Positions 25,926-32,663 of a stretch of DNA of 64,000 bases are shown piece by piece. The DNA lies in assembly GCA_016710965.1 (NCBI GenBank), contig JADJTW010000002.1, positions 124,001 through 188,000 of the forward strand, in the 5' to 3' direction. The DNA comes from Flavobacteriales bacterium. GTDB taxonomy: Bacteria; Bacteroidota; Bacteroidia; Flavobacteriales_F; PHOS-HE28. The notes under the pieces were generated by a model, which did not search any database, was not told where the DNA came from, and was given only the letters and a program-made list of their open reading frames with translations. The position numbers and the translations under genes were made by a program. Every line of letters starts with the position of its first letter. The first letter of the stretch is position 1.

Positions 25926-26891
25926 TCAACCTGCGAGGTAGGCCGATAGCGCTGCCTGGATCCTGCCATTGATGTCCGAGGTTGGTGCAGCCTCCAGTCT
26001 CTCGCCCGTGAGGCGCTCGAATAGTTCCGTATATCGATCGGTCACGCTCTGAACGAAGGCATCATCCATCTCCGGCACCTGCTGCCCTTCCTTGCCCATG
26101 AAATCGTTCGCTATCAGCCACTCGCGCACGAACTCCTTGCTAAGCTGCTTCTGGCGTTCGCCGCTCGCCTGGCGGTCGGCATAGCCATCGGCGTAGAAGT
26201 AGCGTGAGCTATCGGGGGTATGCACCTCGTCGATAAGAAGGATGCGGCCATCCTTCGTGCGCCCGAACTCGTACTTGGTGTCCACCAGCAGCAGACCGCG
26301 CTCCGCAGCGATGCGCGAGCCTTCGGCGAAGAGCGCCAAGGCGTATCGGCACATGGTCTCCCATTCCTCTTTGGTACACAAGCCATGCGCTATGATATCA
26401 ACCGGCGAGATGTCTTCATCATGGCCTTCATCCGCCTTTGTACTGGGCGTGAGGATGGGACGCGGGAACCGATCATTCTCCTTCATTCCATCGGGCATCG
26501 TTGCCCCACAGAGCACGCGCTTGCCTTCCTTGTAGGTGCGCCATGCGTGCCCAGCCAGGAAGCCGCGCACGACCATCTCCACCTTCACCGTGCTGCATTC
26601 GTGGCCGATGACCACATTGGGGTCCGGCGAGGCGATGGCCCAGTTGGGTGCTATGTGCGCCGTAGCCTTCAGCATGTGCCAGCTCAACTGGGTCAGCACC
26701 TGTCCCTTGTGAGGAATGCCGCGAGGCAATACCACATCGAAAGCGCTGATCCGATCGCTGGCCACAAGGATGATCCGGCCGTCGTTGAGGTGGTACACGT
26801 CACGGACCTTGCCACGGTACACACGCGCAAGGTTCGGCAGCTTAAGGTCGGAACGCATCAAGGTCCCGCTCATGGTGGAGGTGGTCATCAT
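25926..26891 (-). CDS. purC: Phosphoribosylaminoimidazolesuccinocarboxamide synthase
   Basis: SAICAR synthase joins CAIR and aspartate with ATP in purine synthesis. The 321-residue product has RVYRGKVRDVYHLNDGRIILVASDRISAFD near the N-terminus, then GIPHKGQVLTQLSWHML, VIGHECSTVKVEMVVRGFLAGHAW and LLLVDTKYEFGRTKDGRILLIDEVHTPDSSRYF, all family signatures. The length fits the longer bacterial/fungal-like form. It is translationally coupled to phoH by a 4-nt overlap. Confidence 0.96.
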   Translation of the reverse strand: MMTTSTMSGTLMRSDLKLPNLARVYRGKVRDVYHLNDGRIILVASDRISAFDVVLPRGIPHKGQVLTQLSWHMLKATAHIAPNWAIASPDPNVVIGHECSTVKVEMVVRGFLAGHAWRTYKEGKRVLCGATMPDGMKENDRFPRPILTPSTKADEGHDEDISPVDIIAHGLCTKEEWETMCRYALALFAEGSRIAAERGLLLVDTKYEFGRTKDGRILLIDEVHTPDSSRYFYADGYADRQASGERQKQLSKEFVREWLIANDFMGKEGQQVPEMDDAFVQSVTDRYTELFERLTGERLEAAPTSDINGRIQAALSAYLAG

Positions 26892-27844
26892 CGGTCCTGT
26901 TTCCGTTCGTTCTCCAGATCCTTGAACGCGAGAAGCACTCGCGTAACGAGTTCATGCCGGATGACATCGCGCTCATCGAGTTCGACGACCGTGATGCCCT
27001 CCACGTTCCGAAGCATGTCCACGGCGGGCATCAATCCGCTGGGTTGGTGGCGGGGCAGGTCCACCTGCGTCACATCGCCGGTGATGACGAATTTGGCGCT
27101 GCGCCCCATGCGTGTGAGGAACATCTTGAGCTGAGGCAGTGTGGCGTTCTGCGCCTCGTCGAGTATGACGAAGGCGTGATCCAGCGTGCGGCCGCGCATG
27201 AAGGCGAGCGGCGCGATCTGCACTACGCCCTCCTCGAGATGATCGGCCAGGCGGGAAGCCGGCACCATGTCCTTGAGCGCGTCGTAGAGCGGCTGCAGGT
27301 AGGGATCGAGCTTCTCGCGCAGGTCGCCCGGCAGGAAACCCAGGTTCTCCCCCGCCTCCACCGCAGGGCGCGTGAGAATGATGCGCCGCACCTTGCGCTC
27401 CTTCAACGCCTTCACCGCAAGCGCTACCGCCGTGTAGGTTTTCCCGGTGCCAGCGGGCCCGATGGCGAATACCATGTCGCTGGCGCGTACCGCGTCCACC
27501 AGCTTCTGCTGGTTGGGGGTGCGGGCCTTCACACGGACGCCGGCGTTGCCGTATACGAGCACATCGAGGTCCTCCCCTTCGGCAGGCGATGCCCCTCCGC
27601 CCATGATGTCGTCCAGCACTTTGCGCGGCAGTTCGTTGTAGCGCGCCACATGCTCGATAAGCTCCGCGAAGCGTGCCTCGAAGGCCACGATCTCCTCGGG
27701 GGATCCACTCACCTTCACGGTGTCGCCACGGGCCACCAGATGGAGCTTGGGGAAGAGCCCGCGGATGATCCTCAGGTTGGCGTCGTTGGCTCCCAACACG
27801 TCCACGGGATCGATCCCGGTGATCACGATCGACTTCTCGGTCAA
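26888..27844 (-). CDS. phoH: PhoH family protein (TTG start)
   Basis: PhoH-like ATPase implicated in RNA metabolism. The 318-residue product has an N-terminal KH-like part (about residues 20-90, LVARGDTVKVSGSPEEIVAFE), Walker A GPAGTGKTYTAVALA, RRIILTRPAVEAGENLGFLPGD, Walker B HAFVILDEAQNATLPQLKMFL and KFVITGDVTQVDLPRHQPSGL. The only plausible start is TTG at 27844 (the next in-frame stop is just upstream and there is no ATG or GTG between), giving MTEKSIVITG. phoH-purC coupling is conserved in Bacteroidota. A TACCTTCG -7 box lies about 68 nt upstream. Confidence 0.93.
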   Translation of the reverse strand: MTEKSIVITGIDPVDVLGANDANLRIIRGLFPKLHLVARGDTVKVSGSPEEIVAFEARFAELIEHVARYNELPRKVLDDIMGGGASPAEGEDLDVLVYGNAGVRVKARTPNQQKLVDAVRASDMVFAIGPAGTGKTYTAVALAVKALKERKVRRIILTRPAVEAGENLGFLPGDLREKLDPYLQPLYDALKDMVPASRLADHLEEGVVQIAPLAFMRGRTLDHAFVILDEAQNATLPQLKMFLTRMGRSAKFVITGDVTQVDLPRHQPSGLMPAVDMLRNVEGITVVELDERDVIRHELVTRVLLAFKDLENERKQDR

Positions 27845-27896
27845 AGCAACTTGGGCGTGTTGAAAGTTTCGGAGGACCCTCGCGCAGGTGCGCCTC

Positions 27897-27919
27897 TAGT
27901 TTTGAGCGCGCCGAAGGTA
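27897..27919. promoter_or_regulatory. Face-to-face -7 boxes for phoH-purC and the SAM hydrolase gene
   Basis: TAGTTTTG (27897-27904, plus) would drive the gene at 27947. TACCTTCG (minus, 27919-27912) would drive phoH. Both fit TAnnTT[T/C]G. The predicted transcription starts lie within a few bases of each other. Confidence 0.45.
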
Positions 27920-27946
27920 GGGGCGCGCACCCCTACTGCCTCCGCC

Positions 27947-28759
27947 ATGGCCATCATCACCCTCACCACCGATATGGGACTGAAGGACCACTACGTGGCC
28001 GTGGTGAAGGGTGCCATACTGAGCCAGTTGCCCGATACCGTCATTGTGGATATCAGCCATTCGATCAAGCCCTTCAACAATGCTCAGGCCGCCTATGTCC
28101 TCCGGAACGCCTATCCGTCATTCCCGCAGGGCGCCATCCACATCATAGGCGTGAATCCCGAGTTGCAGCGTAATACCGTTCACGTGGTGGTGAAGCACGA
28201 TGGGCACTATTTCATCGGTGCTGACAACGGCATCATCCCGTTGATGCTCGAGGGCGAGGCGGATGAATCCTACGAGCTGACCATGAAGCTCGATGATGAC
28301 CACGTCGCGTTCCCCGTGAAAAGCGTCTTCGTGAAGGCGGCGTGCCACCTGGCGCGAGGTGGAGTACCGGGCACGATCGGTCGTCGGATCAGCGCATTGC
28401 AGGAGCGGATCGGCTTCAGGCCGTTGAAGGACAGCATGAGCATACAGGCGAGCATCGTGCATATCGATGCCTACGGGAACCTGATGACCAATGTGCGACG
28501 ACCCTTGTTCGATGAGGTAGGCCGGGGCCGGGCATTCCGGATCAACTTCGGGCACAGCGACGATGACATCACGCGCCTGCACTCCACCTACAGCGATGTG
28601 AACGACGGCGTATGCATGGCCTTCTTCAACGCCAGCGGGCATCTGGAGATAGCCGTGAACAAGGGTGTGGAAGGAAGCGGTGGCGGCGCTGCACGGTTGC
28701 TGGGACTTCGCGAGAACGACACGGTCCGGATCGATTTCGCAGAGCGGAGCAAGGGTTGA
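27947..28759 (+). CDS. SAM hydroxide adenosyltransferase (DUF62 / SAM-dependent chlorinase-fluorinase family)
   Basis: Members mostly hydrolyse S-adenosylmethionine to adenosine and methionine. The 270-residue product starts MAIITLTTDMGLKDHYVAVVKG with the substrate Asp, then VIVDISHSIKPFNNAQAAYVL, HIIGVNPELQRNTVHVVVKHDGHYFIGADNGI, and a C-terminal beta-barrel (SIQASIVHIDAYGNLMTNV, GHLEIAVNKG). Nothing specifically indicates halogenation. The start at 27947 is chosen because a longer in-frame ORF upstream is only the antisense of phoH. Confidence 0.88.
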   Translation: MAIITLTTDMGLKDHYVAVVKGAILSQLPDTVIVDISHSIKPFNNAQAAYVLRNAYPSFPQGAIHIIGVNPELQRNTVHVVVKHDGHYFIGADNGIIPLMLEGEADESYELTMKLDDDHVAFPVKSVFVKAACHLARGGVPGTIGRRISALQERIGFRPLKDSMSIQASIVHIDAYGNLMTNVRRPLFDEVGRGRAFRINFGHSDDDITRLHSTYSDVNDGVCMAFFNASGHLEIAVNKGVEGSGGGAARLLGLRENDTVRIDFAERSKG

Positions 28760-28885
28760 TGCCACGGCGCGAGCCCCCCGCCAGGCGCAACCCCGCTGCG
28801 ATGGATCACGCAGGACGGCGTTCCGCTCCCTGCGCATCGCATTCGCTCAGCATGCCTACTTTCGCCGCCACAACCGGCAACCACC

Positions 28886-29108
28886 ATGAAGAAGATCATC
28901 GGCCTCATCCTCTGGCTCGCGGCCTTCGCACTTCCCTTTTCGACACGCCATCCTGGATACCAAGGAGGTCATTAGCGATGACGGCCGGGCCGACAACATC
29001 ACGGGACTGATCAGCTTCGTAGCGATGCTCGCCCTGTTCTTCATCGGGTACATCCTCGTTGACGGTGCCGGCGCGAAGAAGGCACCAGCCGAGGCGCACG
29101 GCCACTGA
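28886..29108 (+). CDS. Small membrane protein, frameshifted in a T-run
   Basis: Too broken to appear as one ORF. From ATG 28886 the frame gives a hydrophobic start (MKKIIGLILWLAAFALPF) and then hits a stop at 28973. One frame over, the sequence continues as HAILDTKEVISDDGRADN, then a second membrane segment ISFVAMLALFFIGYILVDG and an Ala/His tail ending at 29108. Removing one T from TTTT at 28937-28940 joins the two into a roughly 73-residue protein with two membrane segments. A strong terminator follows 22 bp after the stop, supporting a real gene. Family not recognised. Confidence 0.65.
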
Positions 29109-29130
29109 GCCAATAGGTATCACGATTTGC

Positions 29131-29170
29131 AAGGGTGGGACAGATCAGGCTGTCCCGCCCTTTCTTTCTT
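29131..29170 (+). terminator. Rho-independent terminator
   Basis: AAGGGTGGGACAG pairs with CTGTCCCGCCCTT (one T-G pair) around a 6-nt loop, followed by TTCTTTCTT. Confidence 0.85.
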
Positions 29171-29219
29171 GCGCCGGTTGGCGTTCCCCAGCCCTTGCGA
29201 TCAGACCGCCTCGGGCCCG

Positions 29220-30164
29220 TTATCCTTTGGGCTTCTTCGGCTCATGCACAGTGAACACCCGTGAGATGTTGAAGCCGTAGTGTACCTCGCGGTCCAGCCA
29301 GCTATTGGTCGTTTCGGTGATGAAGGCGCGCTCGAACATCCCCGTGCTGTTGGTGAAATGCAACTGGAACACGTGACCGCCGGTCTCGATGTCGAAGCCG
29401 ATGGACAGGCAGTTCCGCGGTCCCGCGTTGGGGTCGGCCGCGAGTTCCGCCGGCGTGGGCTCGCGCAACTGGTTGGGCAAAACGTAGAAGTACTCGGCGT
29501 TCACGGCCACACGCTTGCTAAGCTTCATGCGGCCGGCGAATCCGATGTTCACCACATCGTTCGATTCCTCATTGTACTCCACCAAGTTGCGATGCACCAC
29601 GCCGGGGGTGAGCTGCAAGGTGAGCCGCTCGCTGAACTTGCGGCCCAGCACCAACTGGAACGAATAGGCGAGGCGATGCGTGAAGTAGTCCTGCCGTTCG
29701 GCGCTGTACCACGGAACGAACTCCTTTTCCAAGGTGGTGATGGACGACGAAGCGACAAAGGCCGCAGTGATGGGCATGCCGCAGCCGCTCTCGCACTGGC
29801 GAAGCAACTTGTACTTGGCGAAGCCGTCCACGGTCTTCTGGTAGCCGCTACGACCTATGCCCACCATGATCCGGTCCGTGAGGCCGTAGTCGAAGCCTAT
29901 GCGGACCTCGCTCTGGTCCAGGCCGAAGAAGTTGCCCAAGCCTTCGTCCAGGGTGCCGAAACGGTGATTGATCCGCACGTCGAGCACTCCATGGGCCGTG
30001 TTCTCCAGGCTGTGGCCGTTGATCACGCGGGTGGTCTTGAAACTTGCTGAGGTGTATTCCGGGCCGGACTCTTCCTCGCCGAGCAGCTTCAACAGGTCCT
30101 CCTGCGCGAAGAGCGTCGAGGTGGCGAATAGCAGTAGGATGGACAGGCAGCTCGTTCGTATCAT
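29220..30164 (-). CDS. DUF5777 family beta-barrel protein
   Basis: A 314-residue exported protein: signal peptide MIRTSCLSILLLFATSTLFAQ, then helical linker EDLLKLLGEEE and repeated amphipathic strands (GVLDVRINHRFGTLDEGLGNFFG, VRIGFDYGLTDRIMVGIGRSG, YFTHRLAYSFQLVLGRKFSERL). DUF5777 is a Bacteroidota family predicted to form an outer-membrane barrel. The start at 30164 omits an unlikely 9-residue extension. It is the last gene of an operon behind a YceI protein, an OB-fold protein and two haem lipoproteins. Confidence 0.85.
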   Translation of the reverse strand: MIRTSCLSILLLFATSTLFAQEDLLKLLGEEESGPEYTSASFKTTRVINGHSLENTAHGVLDVRINHRFGTLDEGLGNFFGLDQSEVRIGFDYGLTDRIMVGIGRSGYQKTVDGFAKYKLLRQCESGCGMPITAAFVASSSITTLEKEFVPWYSAERQDYFTHRLAYSFQLVLGRKFSERLTLQLTPGVVHRNLVEYNEESNDVVNIGFAGRMKLSKRVAVNAEYFYVLPNQLREPTPAELAADPNAGPRNCLSIGFDIETGGHVFQLHFTNSTGMFERAFITETTNSWLDREVHYGFNISRVFTVHEPKKPKG

Positions 30165-30187
30165 GCGCGTGGTTCGGGGCCGAAGGT

Positions 30188-30757
30188 TCACATCTTCTGG
30201 TAATCCAAGCTCACCTGCACCTGGATCTCCTCCGCGATGTTCTTGCGCACCATGCCGGGGATCTTGATGCCGTGGTCCTCCGGCTTGACCGCGAATGCAC
30301 TGCTGGCCTTCACCGCGCCCGAAGCATCGACCACTACCGTACCTTTGGACTTCATCGGTTTGGTGACACCGTGGATGGTAAGCTCACCCTCTACGATCAC
30401 ATCATATCTCCCGGGTTGCTTCACCTGTTCGGCTGTGATACCCGTGAGCTTGCCTTTGAAGGCGGCCTTCGGGAATGTGTTGCTCTCCATGTAGTTCTCA
30501 TTGAAGTGCTCCTGCATGAGCGCCTTCTCGAACTCGAAGGCCTTGATGAGCACCGCGAATTCGATGGCGCCGCTGGTGGCATCCCAGACACTGGTGACCT
30601 TGTGGTTATCCGCTTCGATGCGCTCCACCGACGTGGCAGAATGGAAGGCGATATGGCCCGTACGCGTCATGTAGCGGTCCTGCGCTGCCGCTGTAGTGGA
30701 GGAACTGCCAAGAGCGACGAGGAAGGCCGCTGGGAGAAGGATGTTCTGGATTTTCAT
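30188..30757 (-). CDS. YceI-family periplasmic protein
   Basis: A 189-residue lipocalin-like protein with a cleavable signal peptide (MKIQNILLPAAFLVALGSSSTTAAAQ). The YceI core shows GHIAFHSATSVERIEADNHKV, AIEFAVLIKAFEFEKALMQEHFNENYMESNTFPKA and GELTIHGVTKPMKSKGTVVVD, ending in KIPGMVRKNIAEEIQVQVSLDY. It is close in pattern to the YceI protein at 37491 (both have HFNENYM), suggesting paralogues at the two ends of this module. Likely binds a polyisoprenoid or quinone-type lipid. Confidence 0.88.
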   Translation of the reverse strand: MKIQNILLPAAFLVALGSSSTTAAAQDRYMTRTGHIAFHSATSVERIEADNHKVTSVWDATSGAIEFAVLIKAFEFEKALMQEHFNENYMESNTFPKAAFKGKLTGITAEQVKQPGRYDVIVEGELTIHGVTKPMKSKGTVVVDASGAVKASSAFAVKPEDHGIKIPGMVRKNIAEEIQVQVSLDYQKM

Positions 30758-30790
30758 GTTGTTCGTTCTGTTCGAGGTGCGAGGCAAGGA

Positions 30791-31225
30791 TCATTCCACG
30801 GCCACGCAGCGCACGAGTATCACATCGGGTATCAGGTCGTTCACGCCGGTGCAGATGCCTTTGAGGGAAACCCGGTCACCAACTTTCCAAGCAGCGGGCA
30901 CAGCGGATTCCTCGAATTCACAGACGATCCCTGCCAGGGCATCAGCGGTCTCGAGCACTACGCTCACCTTGCCGCCATATGGTTCCTCCACAGACCGCAC
31001 AATACCGGTAAAACGTATTGCCTGTTCGCTGGTGCCGACATACCTGGCATTGGCAGCGGTTTCGTCGGAGAGGAATGCATCGTGCAGTTCCGTAGCGCTG
31101 ACGATCTCGACCGCCTTCTTCTGCGCTGCGGTCTCCGGTTCGCGATTGAATTCACTGAGGCCATAAAGACCGCCAACGACAGCGGCTAGCGCGACGCCCA
31201 GGATGATCTTCGTCCGGGTTCCCAT
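30791..31225 (-). CDS. OB-fold (tRNA_anti-like) membrane-anchored protein
   Basis: A 144-residue protein with one N-terminal membrane segment (IILGVALAAVVGGLYGL) and an OB-fold domain: ARYVGTSEQAIRFTGIVRSVEE, KVSVVLETADALAGIVCEFE, VGDRVSLKGICTGVND, matching the pattern of tRNA_anti-like OB proteins found next to YceI genes in Bacteroidota. Despite the family name, a nucleic-acid role is unlikely for this envelope protein. Small gaps (3 bp and 33 bp) to both neighbours indicate an operon. Confidence 0.75.
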   Translation of the reverse strand: MGTRTKIILGVALAAVVGGLYGLSEFNREPETAAQKKAVEIVSATELHDAFLSDETAANARYVGTSEQAIRFTGIVRSVEEPYGGKVSVVLETADALAGIVCEFEESAVPAAWKVGDRVSLKGICTGVNDLIPDVILVRCVAVE

Positions 31226-31228
31226 GCC

Positions 31229-31594
31229 TCAGTTGTTCTGCGCTCCGGCCGCCACCCACAGCTCGATGCGGCGTAGTTCGCAATCGCGCAGCGCACCGCT
31301 CGGTGGCATGGGTATGGCGCTGGCGTCGCGGCGGATCGAAGGCAACAGACGGCCGTTCTGGATCTGCCCGATGAGCTGGTTGAAATCCGTGAAATCACCG
31401 GTGCCCGTGCCACCAGCCACATGACAGCCGGGAATCGCGCATGAAGCATCGATGATGGACTTAATGCCGCCACCGTAGTTCACGTTCACCGTATCGCAGA
31501 AGCTATTGGGGTAAAGCTCCTCCTCGTTATCGTAGTAGCAGCCGGGTGCAAAGAGGGCGGAGAGCATGGGAATAAGCAGCAGGGACTTGTGCAT
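31229..31594 (-). CDS. Lipoprotein with a CX4CH haem-type motif
   Basis: A 121-residue lipoprotein: signal peptide ending LFAPGC, so lipidated at about residue 19. The segment KSIIDASCAIPGCHVAGG carries CAIPGCH, a CX4CH variant of the c-type haem motif, followed by FTDFNQLIGQIQNGRLL and AIPMPPSGALRDCELRRIELWV, the pattern of Bacteroidota/Planctomycete cytochrome-c-like domains in which MPP(S) may supply the axial Met. It is separated by 3 bp from the larger homologue upstream. A single-haem electron carrier is inferred. Confidence 0.75.
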   Translation of the reverse strand: MHKSLLLIPMLSALFAPGCYYDNEEELYPNSFCDTVNVNYGGGIKSIIDASCAIPGCHVAGGTGTGDFTDFNQLIGQIQNGRLLPSIRRDASAIPMPPSGALRDCELRRIELWVAAGAQNN

Positions 31595-31597
31595 CTC

Positions 31598-32344
31598 TCA
31601 ATTGTTCGGCGCCCCTTGTTCGACCCAGTCCAGGAATTGCGCGATACGGCAATCGCTGAGCTGCGGACCGCTGGGCGGCATGGCCGTGAAGGTAGGTTGG
31701 TGCTGGATAGCTCCTGACAGTCTGCCGTCCATGGCCACCATGTTCAAAGGGCCCCATGCACTGAAGTTCAGCCCACCCTGCGGAGTTGCTCCGCTGTGGC
31801 AACCCTGGCAACGCAACTGCACCAATGGCCGGATGGTGCCCGAGTAGGTGACGTTGGTGGTATCGCATGCAGCGTTCTCGCAACTATTGTTCTGCGCTCC
31901 CTGCTGGATCCAGGTGGCGATGAGATCGACTTGCCAGGGCTCAAGCGGGGCCTGCGGCGGCTGGGGCATTCTATCGTCCGGATCGGTCTCGGTGATAGCC
32001 TCCATCAGATCGCCATCCTGCACGATGCCGCTTGCCATGAGCGTAGCGTAGCTCGTGATCTCGATCTCATCATTGTCGTCGGTGGCCGTGTTGTGGCAAC
32101 CGGGTATCGCGCAATTGCTGATGAGGATGGGCAGGATCTGCTGCTGGAACCAAACGGTGTTCGAATCGCAGGCGACCGGCTCCTCTCCACCTCCGCCTAG
32201 GTCGACGATCACCTCGGCAGGCGCCTCGGGGGGTTCGTGCTTACAGCCCACCACAATACCGCCCAGCACGCACACGAACCCCCAAAGGACACCGCTGTTC
32301 CAACCAAAACCAACTCGTTGCTTCCTAATTCCGCGCTCTTCCAC
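31598..32344 (-). CDS. Lipoprotein with two cytochrome c-like domains
   Basis: From GTG 32344 the product has 248 residues: a lipoprotein signal (lipobox IVVGC), an acidic/Gly linker, then two cytochrome-type domains. Domain 1 has CAIPGCHNTATDD (CX4CH) and DRMPQPPQAPLEPWQVDLI. Domain 2 has LRCQGCHSG (classical CXXCH) and FTAMPPSGPQLSDCRIAQFLDW. The GTG start is supported by GTGCTTTG-CAGC-GTG, the same -7 plus 4-nt spacing seen at other leaderless genes here. An in-frame ATG at 32431 would put 29 residues before the signal peptide and is less likely. A direct repeat lies about 50 and 71 bp upstream. It leads the redox operon to 29220. Confidence 0.75.
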   Translation of the reverse strand: MEERGIRKQRVGFGWNSGVLWGFVCVLGGIVVGCKHEPPEAPAEVIVDLGGGGEEPVACDSNTVWFQQQILPILISNCAIPGCHNTATDDNDEIEITSYATLMASGIVQDGDLMEAITETDPDDRMPQPPQAPLEPWQVDLIATWIQQGAQNNSCENAACDTTNVTYSGTIRPLVQLRCQGCHSGATPQGGLNFSAWGPLNMVAMDGRLSGAIQHQPTFTAMPPSGPQLSDCRIAQFLDWVEQGAPNN

Positions 32345-32348
32345 GCTG

Positions 32349-32356
32349 CAAAGCAC
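32349..32356 (-). promoter_or_regulatory. -7-like box of the haem-lipoprotein operon
   Basis: GTGCTTTG on the minus strand, then CAGC, then the GTG start at 32344. The TTTG half matches; the first two bases do not, as is common for activator-dependent promoters. Confidence 0.35.
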
Positions 32357-32387
32357 AACCTCGCCAAGCCCTTTCGCATGATCGAAC

Positions 32388-32421
32388 CGGATGAAGCCGG
32401 AACATGGACGGATGAAGCCGG
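32388..32421 (-). promoter_or_regulatory. Direct repeat with 21-bp spacing, candidate LytTR regulator site
   Basis: CGGATGAAGCCGG occurs exactly at 32388-32400 and 32409-32421 (13 identical bases, repeat-to-repeat distance 21 bp, two helical turns). The centres lie about 50 and 71 bp upstream of the presumed transcription start at 32344. LytTR-domain regulators bind pairs of direct repeats on one face of the helix with this type of spacing, and a LytTR regulator is encoded 1.5 kb upstream. Confidence 0.5.
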
Positions 32422-32427
32422 GATCGT

Positions 32428-32637
32428 TCATGCCACACGGCGCTGAGCGTGGCGCCTGGCACCAGCCCGCATCTGCTCCCGCATCTCGCGCAGGCGCACC
32501 AGCAGCTCGATGACGTTGAGGGTATTGTGGTAGCGCACGTTGCGGTTCAGCTCCAGGATCCGGCCCAGTGCCCGCTCAGGCTCCATGGCTAGGAGGCCAT
32601 CGAGGTCGGCGAGATCGAGCTTGCGCAGCGGGTCCAT
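32428..32637 (-). CDS. Hypothetical small helical protein
   Basis: A 69-residue ORF (MDPLRKLDLADLDGLLAMEP...) with a leucine-rich amphipathic first half, NVRYHNTLNVIELLVRLREM and an Arg-rich tail. It lies between the YCF48-like gene and the haem-lipoprotein operon, 26 bp after the former. Codon use is in keeping with its neighbours. It has no recognised family; it could be a small regulatory or adaptor protein, or an unexpressed ORF. Confidence 0.4.
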   Translation of the reverse strand: MDPLRKLDLADLDGLLAMEPERALGRILELNRNVRYHNTLNVIELLVRLREMREQMRAGARRHAQRRVA

Positions 32638-32663
32638 GACGAAGCAGCCAGCCAGGTTCCTTA

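Noticed and set aside
26954..27946. N-terminal extension of the SAM hydroxide adenosyltransferase ORF
   Set aside because: It is the antisense of phoH; the family N-terminus begins at 27947.
27947..28759. Fluorinase/chlorinase activity for the SAM enzyme
   Set aside because: Family members mostly hydrolyse SAM and no halogenase-specific feature was seen.
32345..32431. ATG start at 32431 for the two-domain haem lipoprotein, overlapping the 69-residue ORF by ATGA
   Set aside because: It would put 29 residues ahead of the lipoprotein signal peptide and run through the direct repeats; the GTG at 32344 fits the leaderless pattern.
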